A stretch of DNA of 5,035 nt, from contig JBHWQC010000041.1 of assembly GCA_043425375.1 (NCBI GenBank), positions 1 to 5,035 on the forward strand. The letters run 5' to 3'. The stretch is from Atopostipes sp043425375 (GTDB lineage: Bacteria > Bacillota > Bacilli > Lactobacillales > Carnobacteriaceae_A). The position numbers and the translations under genes were made by a program. Below the pieces are notes generated by a model. It did no database searches. It worked only from the letters and a program-made list of their open reading frames with translations, and had not been told where the DNA came from. Shown piece by piece: positions 1 to 5,035 of this stretch. The first letter of the stretch is position 1. Each line of letters starts with the position of its first letter.

Positions 1-738
1 GGGATTTGGGATAACTATGGCAGCCAGTTCTTAGTGGGTGCGCGTAACACTTTATTTATTGCACTGATTTCCACGGTTGTGGGATCGATTATTGGTTTAA
101 TCATTGCCATTTATCGTTCAATCCCTGTAAATCGCAGACGAAATCCATTGGGCTTTGTGTTGTATAAACTGTTTGATTTCCTTATTACAGTTTATATTGA
201 AGTCTTCCGCGGCACACCGATGATGGTGCAAGCGATGCTTATTTTCTACGGTTCAAAATTATTCTTTAATATTGACATGAGTCCGATGACAGCGGCTTTG
301 ATTATTGTTTCGGTAAACACCGGCGCTTATTTGGCTGAAGTCTTCCGCGGCGGAATTATGGGTGTCGATGACGGCCAATCGGAAGCGGCTAAAGCGATTG
401 GAATGAATCATTTCCAAAGTATGACAACGGTTGTTTTACCGCAAGCGATTCGCAATACACTGCCTGCTTTAGGGAACGAGTTTGTCATTAATATTAAAGA
501 TACCTCGGTATTGAACGTGATTGCGGTGACTGAATTATTCTTCGTTACACGTTCAGCCGCCGGGTCAACATATATGACCTTCCAAAGTTTCTTTATTGCA
601 TCAGTGATTTATTTAGTAATGACCTTTGTGACCACCCGCTTATTGCGTTTAATTGAAAAATATATGGGCGGTTCCAGCTCGTACACGGTTCATGAATCCA
701 GTACGATGCCTGCCACGGCTGAGAGAGGAGCAAGATAA
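1..738 (+). CDS. Amino-acid ABC transporter permease, 5' end outside the window
   Basis: Membrane subunit of a polar-amino-acid (His/Glu/Gln/Arg class) ABC importer. The frame is open from base 1 (reading GIWDNYGSQF before a GTG at 34), so the gene starts upstream and the GTG is probably internal; 245 codons are visible. Counting codons from base 1, hydrophobic segments lie near 17-38, 55-83, 95-112 and 196-215. The family hallmarks are present: EVFRGTPMMVQ at 67-77, a second EVFRG near 113, and the EAA loop that docks on the ATPase (EAAKAIGMN from 128, ending in a VVLPQA stretch). The C-terminus is a polar tail rich in Ser, Thr and Ala. The ATPase gene follows after two bases, so the two are co-transcribed. 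Some lactic acid bacteria fuse a binding domain in front of such permeases, and the missing 5' part could hold one. The family is certain; the exact amino acid cannot be told. Confidence 0.93.
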   Translation, partial: GIWDNYGSQFLVGARNTLFIALISTVVGSIIGLIIAIYRSIPVNRRRNPLGFVLYKLFDFLITVYIEVFRGTPMMVQAMLIFYGSKLFFNIDMSPMTAALIIVSVNTGAYLAEVFRGGIMGVDDGQSEAAKAIGMNHFQSMTTVVLPQAIRNTLPALGNEFVINIKDTSVLNVIAVTELFFVTRSAAGSTYMTFQSFFIASVIYLVMTFVTTRLLRLIEKYMGGSSSYTVHESSTMPATAERGAR

Positions 739-740
739 GG

Positions 741-1502
741 ATGTCTAAAAAAATATTGGAAGTGCAACATTTAGAAAAACGATTCGGCGACAATTTAGTA
801 TTGAAAGATATTGATTTTGAAGTGGAATCGGGCGAAGTCATTAGTATTATCGGGGCTTCTGGTTCGGGTAAATCCACTTTGCTGCGCTGTTTGAATTTAC
901 TGGAAGACCCCTCTGGCGGCGATATTTTATACCATGGCAATTCTATTTTAAAAAACTCATTTAATCAAAATAAATACCGCGCAAAAGTGGGGATGGTGTT
1001 TCAACAGTTCAATCTTTTTAAAAATATGAATGCGTTGAAAAACTGTACCGCCGGCCAAGTCAAAATTTTAGGCCGCTCACAAGAAGAAGCCGAAAAAATT
1101 GCCTTAGCGAACTTAGAAAAAGTCGGGATGGCTCCTTACCGTGATGCGCGTCCTGACCAGCTTTCTGGCGGACAGCAGCAGCGGGTGGCGATTGCTCGGG
1201 CCTTGTCGATGAATCCAGAAATTTTACTGTTCGATGAGCCGACAAGTGCGCTCGATCCGGAAATGGTCGGCGAGGTGTTAGAAACCATGACCGCTTTGGC
1301 CCAAGAAGGCTTAACGATGATTGTCGTGACTCACGAAATGGCCTTCGCGCGCGATGTTTCTAGTCGTGTGGTCTTTATGGATGGCGGCGTGATTGAAGAG
1401 TCGGGACCAGCAGATCAAGTGATTAACAATCCCGAAAACGAACGAACAAAAGCTTTCTTGAAGCGTTATTTAAGTGAAAATGTCATTCAAGATCAGCTTT
1501 AA
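741..1502 (+). CDS. Amino-acid ABC transporter ATP-binding protein (GlnQ family)
   Basis: Cytoplasmic ATPase that powers the adjacent amino-acid permease. At 253 residues it is a single, full-length nucleotide-binding domain with every key element: aromatic A-loop F15, Walker A GASGSGKST (38-46), Q-loop in VFQQFNLF (86-93), signature LSGGQ (141-145), Walker B ILLFDE (161-166), D-loop SALD (169-172) and switch His198. The segment NCTAGQVKILGRS (101-113) and the C-terminal part (VVFMDGGVIEESGP, then KAFLKRYL) are typical of the GlnQ/HisP polar-amino-acid class. The ATG at 741 is chosen because AGGAG (726-730) lies 10 bases upstream, at the end of the permease gene. It is the last gene of the operon; a terminator follows within about 10 bases. 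Specificity lies in the binding protein, which is not in this window, so glutamine is only one possible substrate. Confidence 0.95.
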   Translation: MSKKILEVQHLEKRFGDNLVLKDIDFEVESGEVISIIGASGSGKSTLLRCLNLLEDPSGGDILYHGNSILKNSFNQNKYRAKVGMVFQQFNLFKNMNALKNCTAGQVKILGRSQEEAEKIALANLEKVGMAPYRDARPDQLSGGQQQRVAIARALSMNPEILLFDEPTSALDPEMVGEVLETMTALAQEGLTMIVVTHEMAFARDVSSRVVFMDGGVIEESGPADQVINNPENERTKAFLKRYLSENVIQDQL

Positions 1503-1509
1503 AGGTGAA

Positions 1510-1553
1510 AAAGAGCAACAAAGGACTAATTGATTGTCCTTTGTTGCTTTTTT
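1510..1553. terminator. Strong intrinsic terminator, probably bidirectional
   Basis: A perfect 13-bp stem (1514-1526 with 1536-1548) closes a 9-base loop. It is followed on the + strand by a run of six T (1548-1553), starting 12 bases after the ATPase stop, so it ends the amino-acid transporter operon. On the opposite strand the same stem is followed, after one C, by five T (from the A run at 1508-1512). It can therefore also stop transcription arriving from the leftward permease operon, whose own stop codon is at 1771. Confidence 0.92.
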
Positions 1554-1560
1554 CGTATTT

Positions 1561-1755
1561 GCACTTACTTTTTGTGAATATTTAAGTGAAAAGTTATTTT
1601 ACGCTTACTTTTTGTGGTTTTTTAAGTGCAAATTTATTTTGCACTTACTTTTTGCGGTTTTTTATTTGCAAAGTTATTTTGCACTTACTTTTCGTGAATT
1701 TTTAAGTGTAAAGCCTTCTGTTCACTTAATTTTTGCAAATTTTAAAGTGAACGGG
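1561..1755. repeat. Tandem array, about five 40-bp units with inverted arms
   Basis: Four units with an exact 40-bp period start at 1561, 1601, 1641 and 1681. A fifth diverged copy with a one-base insertion starts at 1721. Each unit opens with a GCACTTAC-like arm, passes through a T-rich stretch (TTTTTGTG), carries the reverse complement TAAGTG about 23 bases in, and most end in TTATTTT. The arms are CACTTA 1562-1567 with TAAGTG 1583-1588 in unit 1. Unit 2 pairs with one G-U; unit 3 has a broken right arm. In unit 5 both sides are changed together, giving GTTCACTT (1720-1727) with AAGTGAAC (1745-1752). Neighbouring units can also pair: TAAGTGCAAA (1623-1632) with TTTGCACTTA (1638-1647). The period is not a multiple of three and no gene is seen in the 268-base gap. 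The array lies between the stop of the leftward operon and the shared terminator, so it could form that operon's 3' untranslated region. Confidence 0.88.
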
Positions 1756-1770
1756 CATGTTATCTATTGT

Positions 1771-2400
1771 TTATTCCAACTCCAAGTTCCGCAAACTTAA
1801 TTTCTCTATGATTTGCAGCAGGACATTGCTGAGAAGGGTTAACAATATAGTGAGCAGCGTGCCCCAGATCATAATAGCTAAACTTTGTCGGCGCAGGCCG
1901 TCAAAGATAATCGTCCCTAAACCGCCGGCATTAATCGTGGCCGCAATCGTTGCAATGCCAATAATGGAAGTCAGAGCTAAGCGGACCCCGCTAAAAATTG
2001 ATTTTGAGGCTAAAGGCAGTTGAATGCGAAAGAATAATTCTTTTTCCGTCATCCCCATCGCCACCGCGGATTCGATAATCATCGGATCAATTTCTTTAAT
2101 TCCCGTAATAAAGGTCCGCAGCAAGACGTACTCGCTATATAAAACCAGGACGATAATGGCGGAAGTGGTTCCTAAGCCTGTCAACGGAATCAGTAAAGCG
2201 AACAAGGCAAAACTAGGTACCGAGTACAAAGCTGAAAAAAAATAAACGAGACGGCTTAACCACCGGTCTTGGTTGATAAAAAAGAAGACGATTAAAATGG
2301 CGATTACAAAGGCAATCGCTAAGGAAATATAAACAAGTCCCATATGGTCAAAGAAAGCCGTAATTAGTCGCTCAGATGACGTATTCCAATAATCAATCAT
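1771..2400 (-). CDS. Osmoprotectant-type (OpuC/Yeh family) ABC transporter permease, second copy
   Basis: One of two membrane subunits of a quaternary-amine-type importer. Its 209 residues match the usual size of OpuCB/OpuCD permeases (about 210-230). Hydrophobic segments lie near 20-42, 56-74, 78-100, 130-155 and 177-198. The ATPase-docking EAA loop reads ESAVAMGMTEKELFFRIQLP (110-129), after the family's GIKEIDP turn at 100-106; the conserved INAGGLG-type motif follows in the C-terminal half. The ATG at 2400 is chosen because it overlaps the ATPase stop in an ATGA arrangement, with GGAGTGA (2407-2413, minus strand) 6 bases upstream inside the ATPase gene, suggesting translational coupling. 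It is the last gene of the leftward operon. It is a paralogue of the permease at 3157-3792, and the two probably form a heterodimer. Substrate identity cannot be read from the permease. Confidence 0.93.
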   Translation of the reverse strand: MIDYWNTSSERLITAFFDHMGLVYISLAIAFVIAILIVFFFINQDRWLSRLVYFFSALYSVPSFALFALLIPLTGLGTTSAIIVLVLYSEYVLLRTFITGIKEIDPMIIESAVAMGMTEKELFFRIQLPLASKSIFSGVRLALTSIIGIATIAATINAGGLGTIIFDGLRRQSLAIMIWGTLLTILLTLLSNVLLQIIEKLSLRNLELE

Positions 2401-3167
2401 CGTAACTCACTCCATAAACTTTCTTCTTCATACTTCGTTTCCAACAGGTTCTTGACAAAAGGTGATCCTGGATTCCGGACAATATTTTGTGGCGTATCGT
2501 ATTGCAGAATTTTCCCTTCATCCATAATGACCACCTTATCCCCAAGGAGAAAGGCTTCATTAATATCATGTGTGACAAACAGGAACGTTTTTTCTGCTAA
2601 GTCACTGTGAATCTTTTTAATTTGATTCTGTAAATCTTTTCGTGTAATGGCATCGACTGCGCCAAAGGGTTCGTCTAACAACATAATGTTAGGGTTGGCT
2701 GCTAAGGCTCGAGCCACACCGATTCGCTGCTGCTGCCCGCCGGATAATTGTTTTGGAAAACGATGCCCGTAGTCTTCATAGGGTAAATTCACCAATTCCA
2801 TAAGCTCAACGACACGATTCTTGATTTTCTCTTCTTCCCAGCCTTGCAATTCAGGGACTGTTGCGATATTTTTTTCCACCGTTACATGCGGAAAAAGTCC
2901 AATCTGCTGGACGACATAGCCGATATTTTTCCTTAGCTCAATCAGGTCTCTGCTTTTCACGTCTTGCTTATGTACTTCTATTGTGCCACTGTCGGGTTCT
3001 ACCAAGCGGTTGACCATTTTCAGAAGAGTGGTTTTCCCTGACCCTGAAGTGCCCAGCATGGTCACAAATTGCCCCGCTGCAATATTCAACGACAAATCTT
3101 TAATCACCGTCTTTGAACCATAACTTTTTGAAATGTGTTTAAAGCGAATCACCGGATCAGCCAACAT
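2397..3167 (-). CDS. Osmoprotectant-type ABC transporter ATP-binding protein without CBS domains
   Basis: Cytoplasmic ATPase of the OpuCA/ProV-like class serving the two flanking permeases. The nucleotide-binding domain is complete: A-loop Y16, Walker A GTSGSGKTT (39-47), Q-loop in VQQIGLFPH (86-94), signature LSGGQ (141-145), Walker B IMLLDE (161-166), the family-typical PFGAVDAITR (167-176) and switch His200. The protein stops at residue 256, soon after the NBD-terminal VKNLLE segment. Typical OpuCA/OpuBA proteins are about 380-400 residues and carry two C-terminal CBS domains linked to osmotic or ionic-strength control; these are absent here. The 4-base overlap with the next gene, with no open remnant between, argues that this is its natural length. 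The ATG at 3167 overlaps the upstream permease by 11 bases; its ribosome site (AAAGGG, ending 9 bases upstream) is weak, consistent with coupling. CBS-less relatives include the ergothioneine-type EgtV ATPases. Confidence 0.94.
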   Translation of the reverse strand: MLADPVIRFKHISKSYGSKTVIKDLSLNIAAGQFVTMLGTSGSGKTTLLKMVNRLVEPDSGTIEVHKQDVKSRDLIELRKNIGYVVQQIGLFPHVTVEKNIATVPELQGWEEEKIKNRVVELMELVNLPYEDYGHRFPKQLSGGQQQRIGVARALAANPNIMLLDEPFGAVDAITRKDLQNQIKKIHSDLAEKTFLFVTHDINEAFLLGDKVVIMDEGKILQYDTPQNIVRNPGSPFVKNLLETKYEEESLWSELR

Positions 3168-3792
3168 TTTTTGTCACCCTTTCAATTATCCAATCGAATA
3201 GAAACATACTTAAGAGCGAGAGAATCATCACCGATCCGCCGCCAATCACAAGTAAATCCATCCGGTACAAACCTAGTCCCGTGAAAATTAGGGTCCCTAA
3301 CCCTCCAGCGCCAATGTACGTCGCTAAAGTGGCACTAGCAATTATTTCCACTAAGGCCAGTTTGACGCCATTTAAAATATAAGGCAGGGCCAACGGGTAT
3401 TCGATACGGACCATCAGCTCTTTGTTGTTCATTCCCATGCTTAAAGCGACTTCTTTAATCACCAGGGGAATTTCATTTAACCCAAGAATCGTGTTGATAA
3501 TAATCGGCGGCACAGCTAAAAAGACCAACGCAATTAAAGCCGGAAGTGCCCCTGTTCCGATAATGGGAATCAAAATAAACAAGACGGCTAAACTTGGAAT
3601 AATCCGTAAAAATTGCGAAGCCGATGTGAAAAACTCTGCTAGTTTTTTATTTTTATAGCTAATATATCCGAGCGGTATGCCAATAAGGAGTGCAATCGCT
3701 AAGGCTGAAAGACTCAGGCTGACATGTTCCCATACATATTGAAAATATTGTTCGCTATTTGTGGAAAAATAGTCGATGATTTGTCGAAGCAA
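3157..3792 (-). CDS. Osmoprotectant-type (OpuC/Yeh family) ABC transporter permease, first copy
   Basis: First gene of the leftward operon and one half of the predicted heterodimeric membrane channel. Its 211 residues are a normal length for OpuCB/OpuCD. Hydrophobic segments lie near 24-44, 62-79, 82-104, 134-155 and 178-203. Family motifs include RIIPSLAVLFILIP (63-76), LPALIALVFLAVPP (83-96), the EAA-loop region KEVALSMGMNNKELMVRIEY (113-132) followed by PLALP, and YIGAGGLGTLIF. The start is TTG at 3792: no ATG occurs in the N-terminal region, and a near-perfect ribosome site AGGAGGAGGAG (3798-3808, minus strand) sits 5 bases upstream. The permease-ATPase-permease order recalls E. coli yehYXW rather than the Bacillus opuC order, in which the ATPase comes first and the binding protein lies within the operon. 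Confidence 0.93.
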   Translation of the reverse strand: MLRQIIDYFSTNSEQYFQYVWEHVSLSLSALAIALLIGIPLGYISYKNKKLAEFFTSASQFLRIIPSLAVLFILIPIIGTGALPALIALVFLAVPPIIINTILGLNEIPLVIKEVALSMGMNNKELMVRIEYPLALPYILNGVKLALVEIIASATLATYIGAGGLGTLIFTGLGLYRMDLLVIGGGSVMILSLLSMFLFDWIIERVTKNVG

Positions 3793-3797
3793 TACGT

Positions 3798-3808
3798 CTC
3801 CTCCTCCT
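3798..3808 (-). promoter_or_regulatory. Ribosome binding site that fixes a TTG start
   Basis: On the minus strand this reads AGGAGGAGGAG, ending five bases before the TTG at 3792-3790. This unusually strong and extended Shine-Dalgarno sequence is the main reason to accept the TTG start. It may compensate for the weak start codon. Confidence 0.85.
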
Positions 3809-3844
3809 AATAATTTTACTTAGTATATAATGAATGGCTCCTAA

Positions 3845-3873
3845 ATTATAAGATTTCCCCTCTTATCCTTCAA
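3845..3873 (-). promoter_or_regulatory. Sigma-A-type promoter for the leftward permease-ATPase-permease operon
   Basis: On the minus strand the -35 is TTGAAG (3873-3868) and the -10 is a consensus TATAAT (3850-3845), with an ideal 17-base spacer. Transcription would start near 3838, giving an untranslated leader of about 45 bases before the TTG start. This is the best-matching promoter in the window and looks able to work without an activator. Confidence 0.75.
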
Positions 3874-3889
3874 TATTTAACCTTCTGAT

Positions 3890-3918
3890 TTTAATTTTTG
3901 ACGTGAACGTTATATACT
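3890..3918 (+). promoter_or_regulatory. Probable promoter of the binding-protein gene, weak -35
   Basis: The -10 is TATACT (3913-3918). At 17-base spacing the -35 position (3890-3895) reads TTTAAT, a poor match to TTGACA. A better-looking TTGACG at 3898-3903 is too close to this -10 and has no -10 of its own. Transcription would start near 3925, leaving a leader of only about 18 bases. The two divergent promoters share about 150 bases between start codons, so a factor bound here could affect both. Confidence 0.5.
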
Positions 3919-3942
3919 GTGGGAGAGAAATGAGGCGATTGG

Positions 3943-4815
3943 ATGAAAAAATGGGTGTTAAGAATTGTCACGTTATTATTGGGTGTTCTTTTAGTGGCAT
4001 GTGGAAGTGAGGACGGGACAATTCAGGTCGGGTCAAAGGATTTCACGGAGAGTTTAATTGTGAGTGAAATTTATGCGTTGGCTTTAGAAGATAACGGGCA
4101 TGATGTGGAAAGGGTCCAAAACATTGCGACTTCTGTGATTCCGCAGTCGCTGGAATCTGGTGAAATTGATTTATATCCTGAGTATACAGGAACCGCATTA
4201 ATCACTATTTTCAATTTACCTTTGGAAACAGATCCGGATACGGTCGCGGAAACCATTCGCGAAGAATATGAGGCGATTGGCCTGACCACTTTGGACTATG
4301 CCCCTGCAAATAATGCGCAAGGGATTGCGATTCGAACAGACGTGGCAGAAGAATTAGGAGTTACCACAATCAGTGACCTGCAGGAAAATGCCGATCAAAT
4401 TCGTTTTGCCTCACAAGGTGAATTTGATTTGCGTGAAGATGGACTAGTAGGACTTGCTGAAGTGTATGGCGAATTTGATTTTGCTGATTCGACGGTTTAT
4501 GACAATAGCCTGAAGTACCAAATTCTTCGAAATGATGAAGCGGATGCAACGCCTGCGTATACCACGGATGGGCAATTAGTGAATGATGATGAATTTTTAG
4601 TATTAGAAGATGACCAAAACTTTTGGCCGCCCTATAACTTAGTGCCGGTGATTGATCAGGAAGTATTAGAAGCGAATCCGGATATTGAGGAGATTCTAAA
4701 TGAGATCAATGCGGATTTGACGACCGAGCAAGTGATTGAACTGAATGCGGCAGTGGATATCGATGGACGCGAATATCAAGAAGTGGCTCAGGAATACTAT
4801 GATTCACTAAATTAG
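3943..4815 (+). CDS. Quaternary-amine-type ABC transporter substrate-binding lipoprotein (OpuCC/ProX-like)
   Basis: Extracellular lipid-anchored receptor, predicted to bind glycine betaine, choline, carnitine or a related solute for the divergent transporter. A basic N-terminus, a hydrophobic stretch and the lipobox LVAC|G put the lipid-modified Cys at residue 20. Of 290 residues (family about 300), recognisable blocks of the OpuAC-type fold are GSKDFTES (30-37), DLYPEYTGT (76-84), the FDLREDGLVGL region (161-171), AYTTDG (205-210) and FWPPY (227-231). The mature part is extremely acidic: I count 62 Asp/Glu against 2 Lys and 7 Arg. Residues 123-127 read NNAQG, where many OpuCC-like proteins, as I recall, have NNTYA with a cage tyrosine. 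The ATG is supported by TGAGG (3931-3935), 7 bases upstream, and by the intact signal peptide. The family is well supported; the ligand is not, and ergothioneine (EgtU relatives) is an alternative. Confidence 0.92.
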   Translation: MKKWVLRIVTLLLGVLLVACGSEDGTIQVGSKDFTESLIVSEIYALALEDNGHDVERVQNIATSVIPQSLESGEIDLYPEYTGTALITIFNLPLETDPDTVAETIREEYEAIGLTTLDYAPANNAQGIAIRTDVAEELGVTTISDLQENADQIRFASQGEFDLREDGLVGLAEVYGEFDFADSTVYDNSLKYQILRNDEADATPAYTTDGQLVNDDEFLVLEDDQNFWPPYNLVPVIDQEVLEANPDIEEILNEINADLTTEQVIELNAAVDIDGREYQEVAQEYYDSLN

Positions 4816-4834
4816 AAGGCGTTATTCATTGATG

Positions 4835-4867
4835 AAAGCCGGACTCTTTAGAAGGGTCTGGCTTTTT
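4835..4867 (+). terminator. Intrinsic terminator of the binding-protein gene
   Basis: The arm AAAGCCGGACTCTT (4835-4848) pairs with AAGGGTCTGGCTTT (4852-4865). The 14-bp stem contains two G-U pairs and has a 3-base loop (TAG); it is followed by five T (4863-4867). It starts 20 bases after the TAG stop, so the binding protein appears to be a single-gene transcript. Confidence 0.9.
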
Positions 4868-4895
4868 GTTATACCTGAGTAAGCATGTCACTTTT

Positions 4896-5035
4896 ACGAA
4901 ACGAAACGCTATTTCGTTTCGCACGAATTTGATTTCGCGAAACCAATCTCAGTTTGGTGTTGTACTCATTTAATCCTGCGAAACCAATCTCAATTTCGTG
5001 TCGCATGAACTCGATTTTGCGAAACCAATCACAGT
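4896..5035. repeat. Tandem array of 41-bp units with inverted arms, cut by the window end
   Basis: Units start at 4896, 4937, 4978 and 5019 with an exact 41-bp period; the last is cut by the window edge. Each unit starts GCGAAACC-like (ACGAAACG in the first). It carries CAATCTCA or a diverged form in the middle, then TTTCGT and TCGC in two of the three complete units, and ends in a pyrimidine-rich tail such as CTCGATTTT. In the first unit a perfect 10-bp inverted repeat, CGAAACGAAA (4897-4906) and TTTCGTTTCG (4912-4921), has a 5-base loop. GTTTCGC (4916-4922) can instead pair with GCGAAAC (4937-4943) of the next unit. No coding region is seen in the 220 bases after the binding-protein gene. 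Confidence 0.85.

Noticed and set aside
199..351. Exact 15-base direct repeat (199-213 and 337-351) coding EVFRG twice
   Set aside because: Both motifs are normal conserved sites of this permease family; the DNA identity reflects shared codon choice, not a mobile or regulatory repeat.
34..738. GTG at 34 as the start of the first permease
   Set aside because: The frame is open to base 1 with family-like residues before it (WDNYGSQFLVGARNT), and no ribosome site precedes the GTG. The true start is upstream of the window.
593..940. Minus-strand open frame of 115 codons
   Set aside because: It lies antisense to the well-supported permease and ATPase genes, crosses their junction, and resembles no family.
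1561..1755. CRISPR array
   Set aside because: The 40-bp units are contiguous and similar along their whole length; there are no unique spacers between conserved repeats and no cas genes.
1534..1800. Open frame of 88 codons on the + strand across the first array
   Set aside because: It starts inside the terminator hairpin, runs through non-triplet 40-bp repeats rich in Phe and Leu codons, has no ribosome site, and runs into the 3' end of the leftward permease gene.
1757..2245. Two + strand open frames (1757-2023 and 2024-2245)
   Set aside because: Both are antisense shadows of the permease at 1771-2400 and have no ribosome site or recognisable domain.
3422..3658. + strand open frame of 78 codons
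   Set aside because: It is an antisense shadow of the permease at 3157-3792.
3898..3903. TTGACG as a -35 element for the binding-protein gene
   Set aside because: It is only 9 bases from the TATACT -10, and the position 17 bases downstream (3921-3926) is purine-rich with no -10 match.
4071..4289. Minus-strand open frame of 72 codons
   Set aside because: It is an antisense shadow inside the binding-protein gene.

Overview
The window comes from a low-to-moderate GC Firmicute. The gene families (GlnQ-type amino-acid ABC transporter, OpuC/Yeh-type quaternary-amine ABC transporter), strong AGGAGG-like ribosome binding sites, a TTG start and intrinsic hairpin-plus-T terminators all fit the Lactobacillales. 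The secreted binding protein is extremely acidic, which suggests a salt-tolerant or haloalkaliphilic member (Carnobacteriaceae-like). That placement is inference; no taxonomic marker gene is present.

Layout. Bases 1-1502 (+) hold the end of an amino-acid ABC transporter operon: a permease cut off by the left edge, then its ATPase two bases after the permease stop, closed by a strong hairpin terminator at about 1510-1553. Bases 1554-1770 hold no gene. They carry a tandem array of about five 40-bp units, each with inverted arms. Bases 1771-3792 (-) hold a three-gene operon read right to left: permease, ATPase, permease. The genes overlap by 11 and 4 bases. Bases 3793-3942 are a divergent promoter region. 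Bases 3943-4815 (+) encode the lipoprotein substrate-binding subunit, followed by a terminator at 4835-4867. The right end (4896-5035) is a second tandem array with a 41-bp period, running off the window.

How the genes work together. The lipoprotein would capture a quaternary-amine-type solute (glycine betaine, choline, carnitine or a related compound) outside the membrane. It would deliver the solute to a heterodimeric permease powered by a dimer of the ATPase. The ATPase ends right after the nucleotide-binding domain and lacks the tandem CBS domains of typical OpuCA proteins. The binding protein is transcribed separately from the membrane machinery. Substrate and control may therefore differ from a textbook osmoprotectant system.

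The least explained feature is the pair of intergenic arrays. Their sequences are unrelated at first sight, but they share period (40 and 41 bp), position (just beyond a + strand terminator), orientation and internal arm geometry. They may be two members of one structural repeat class.
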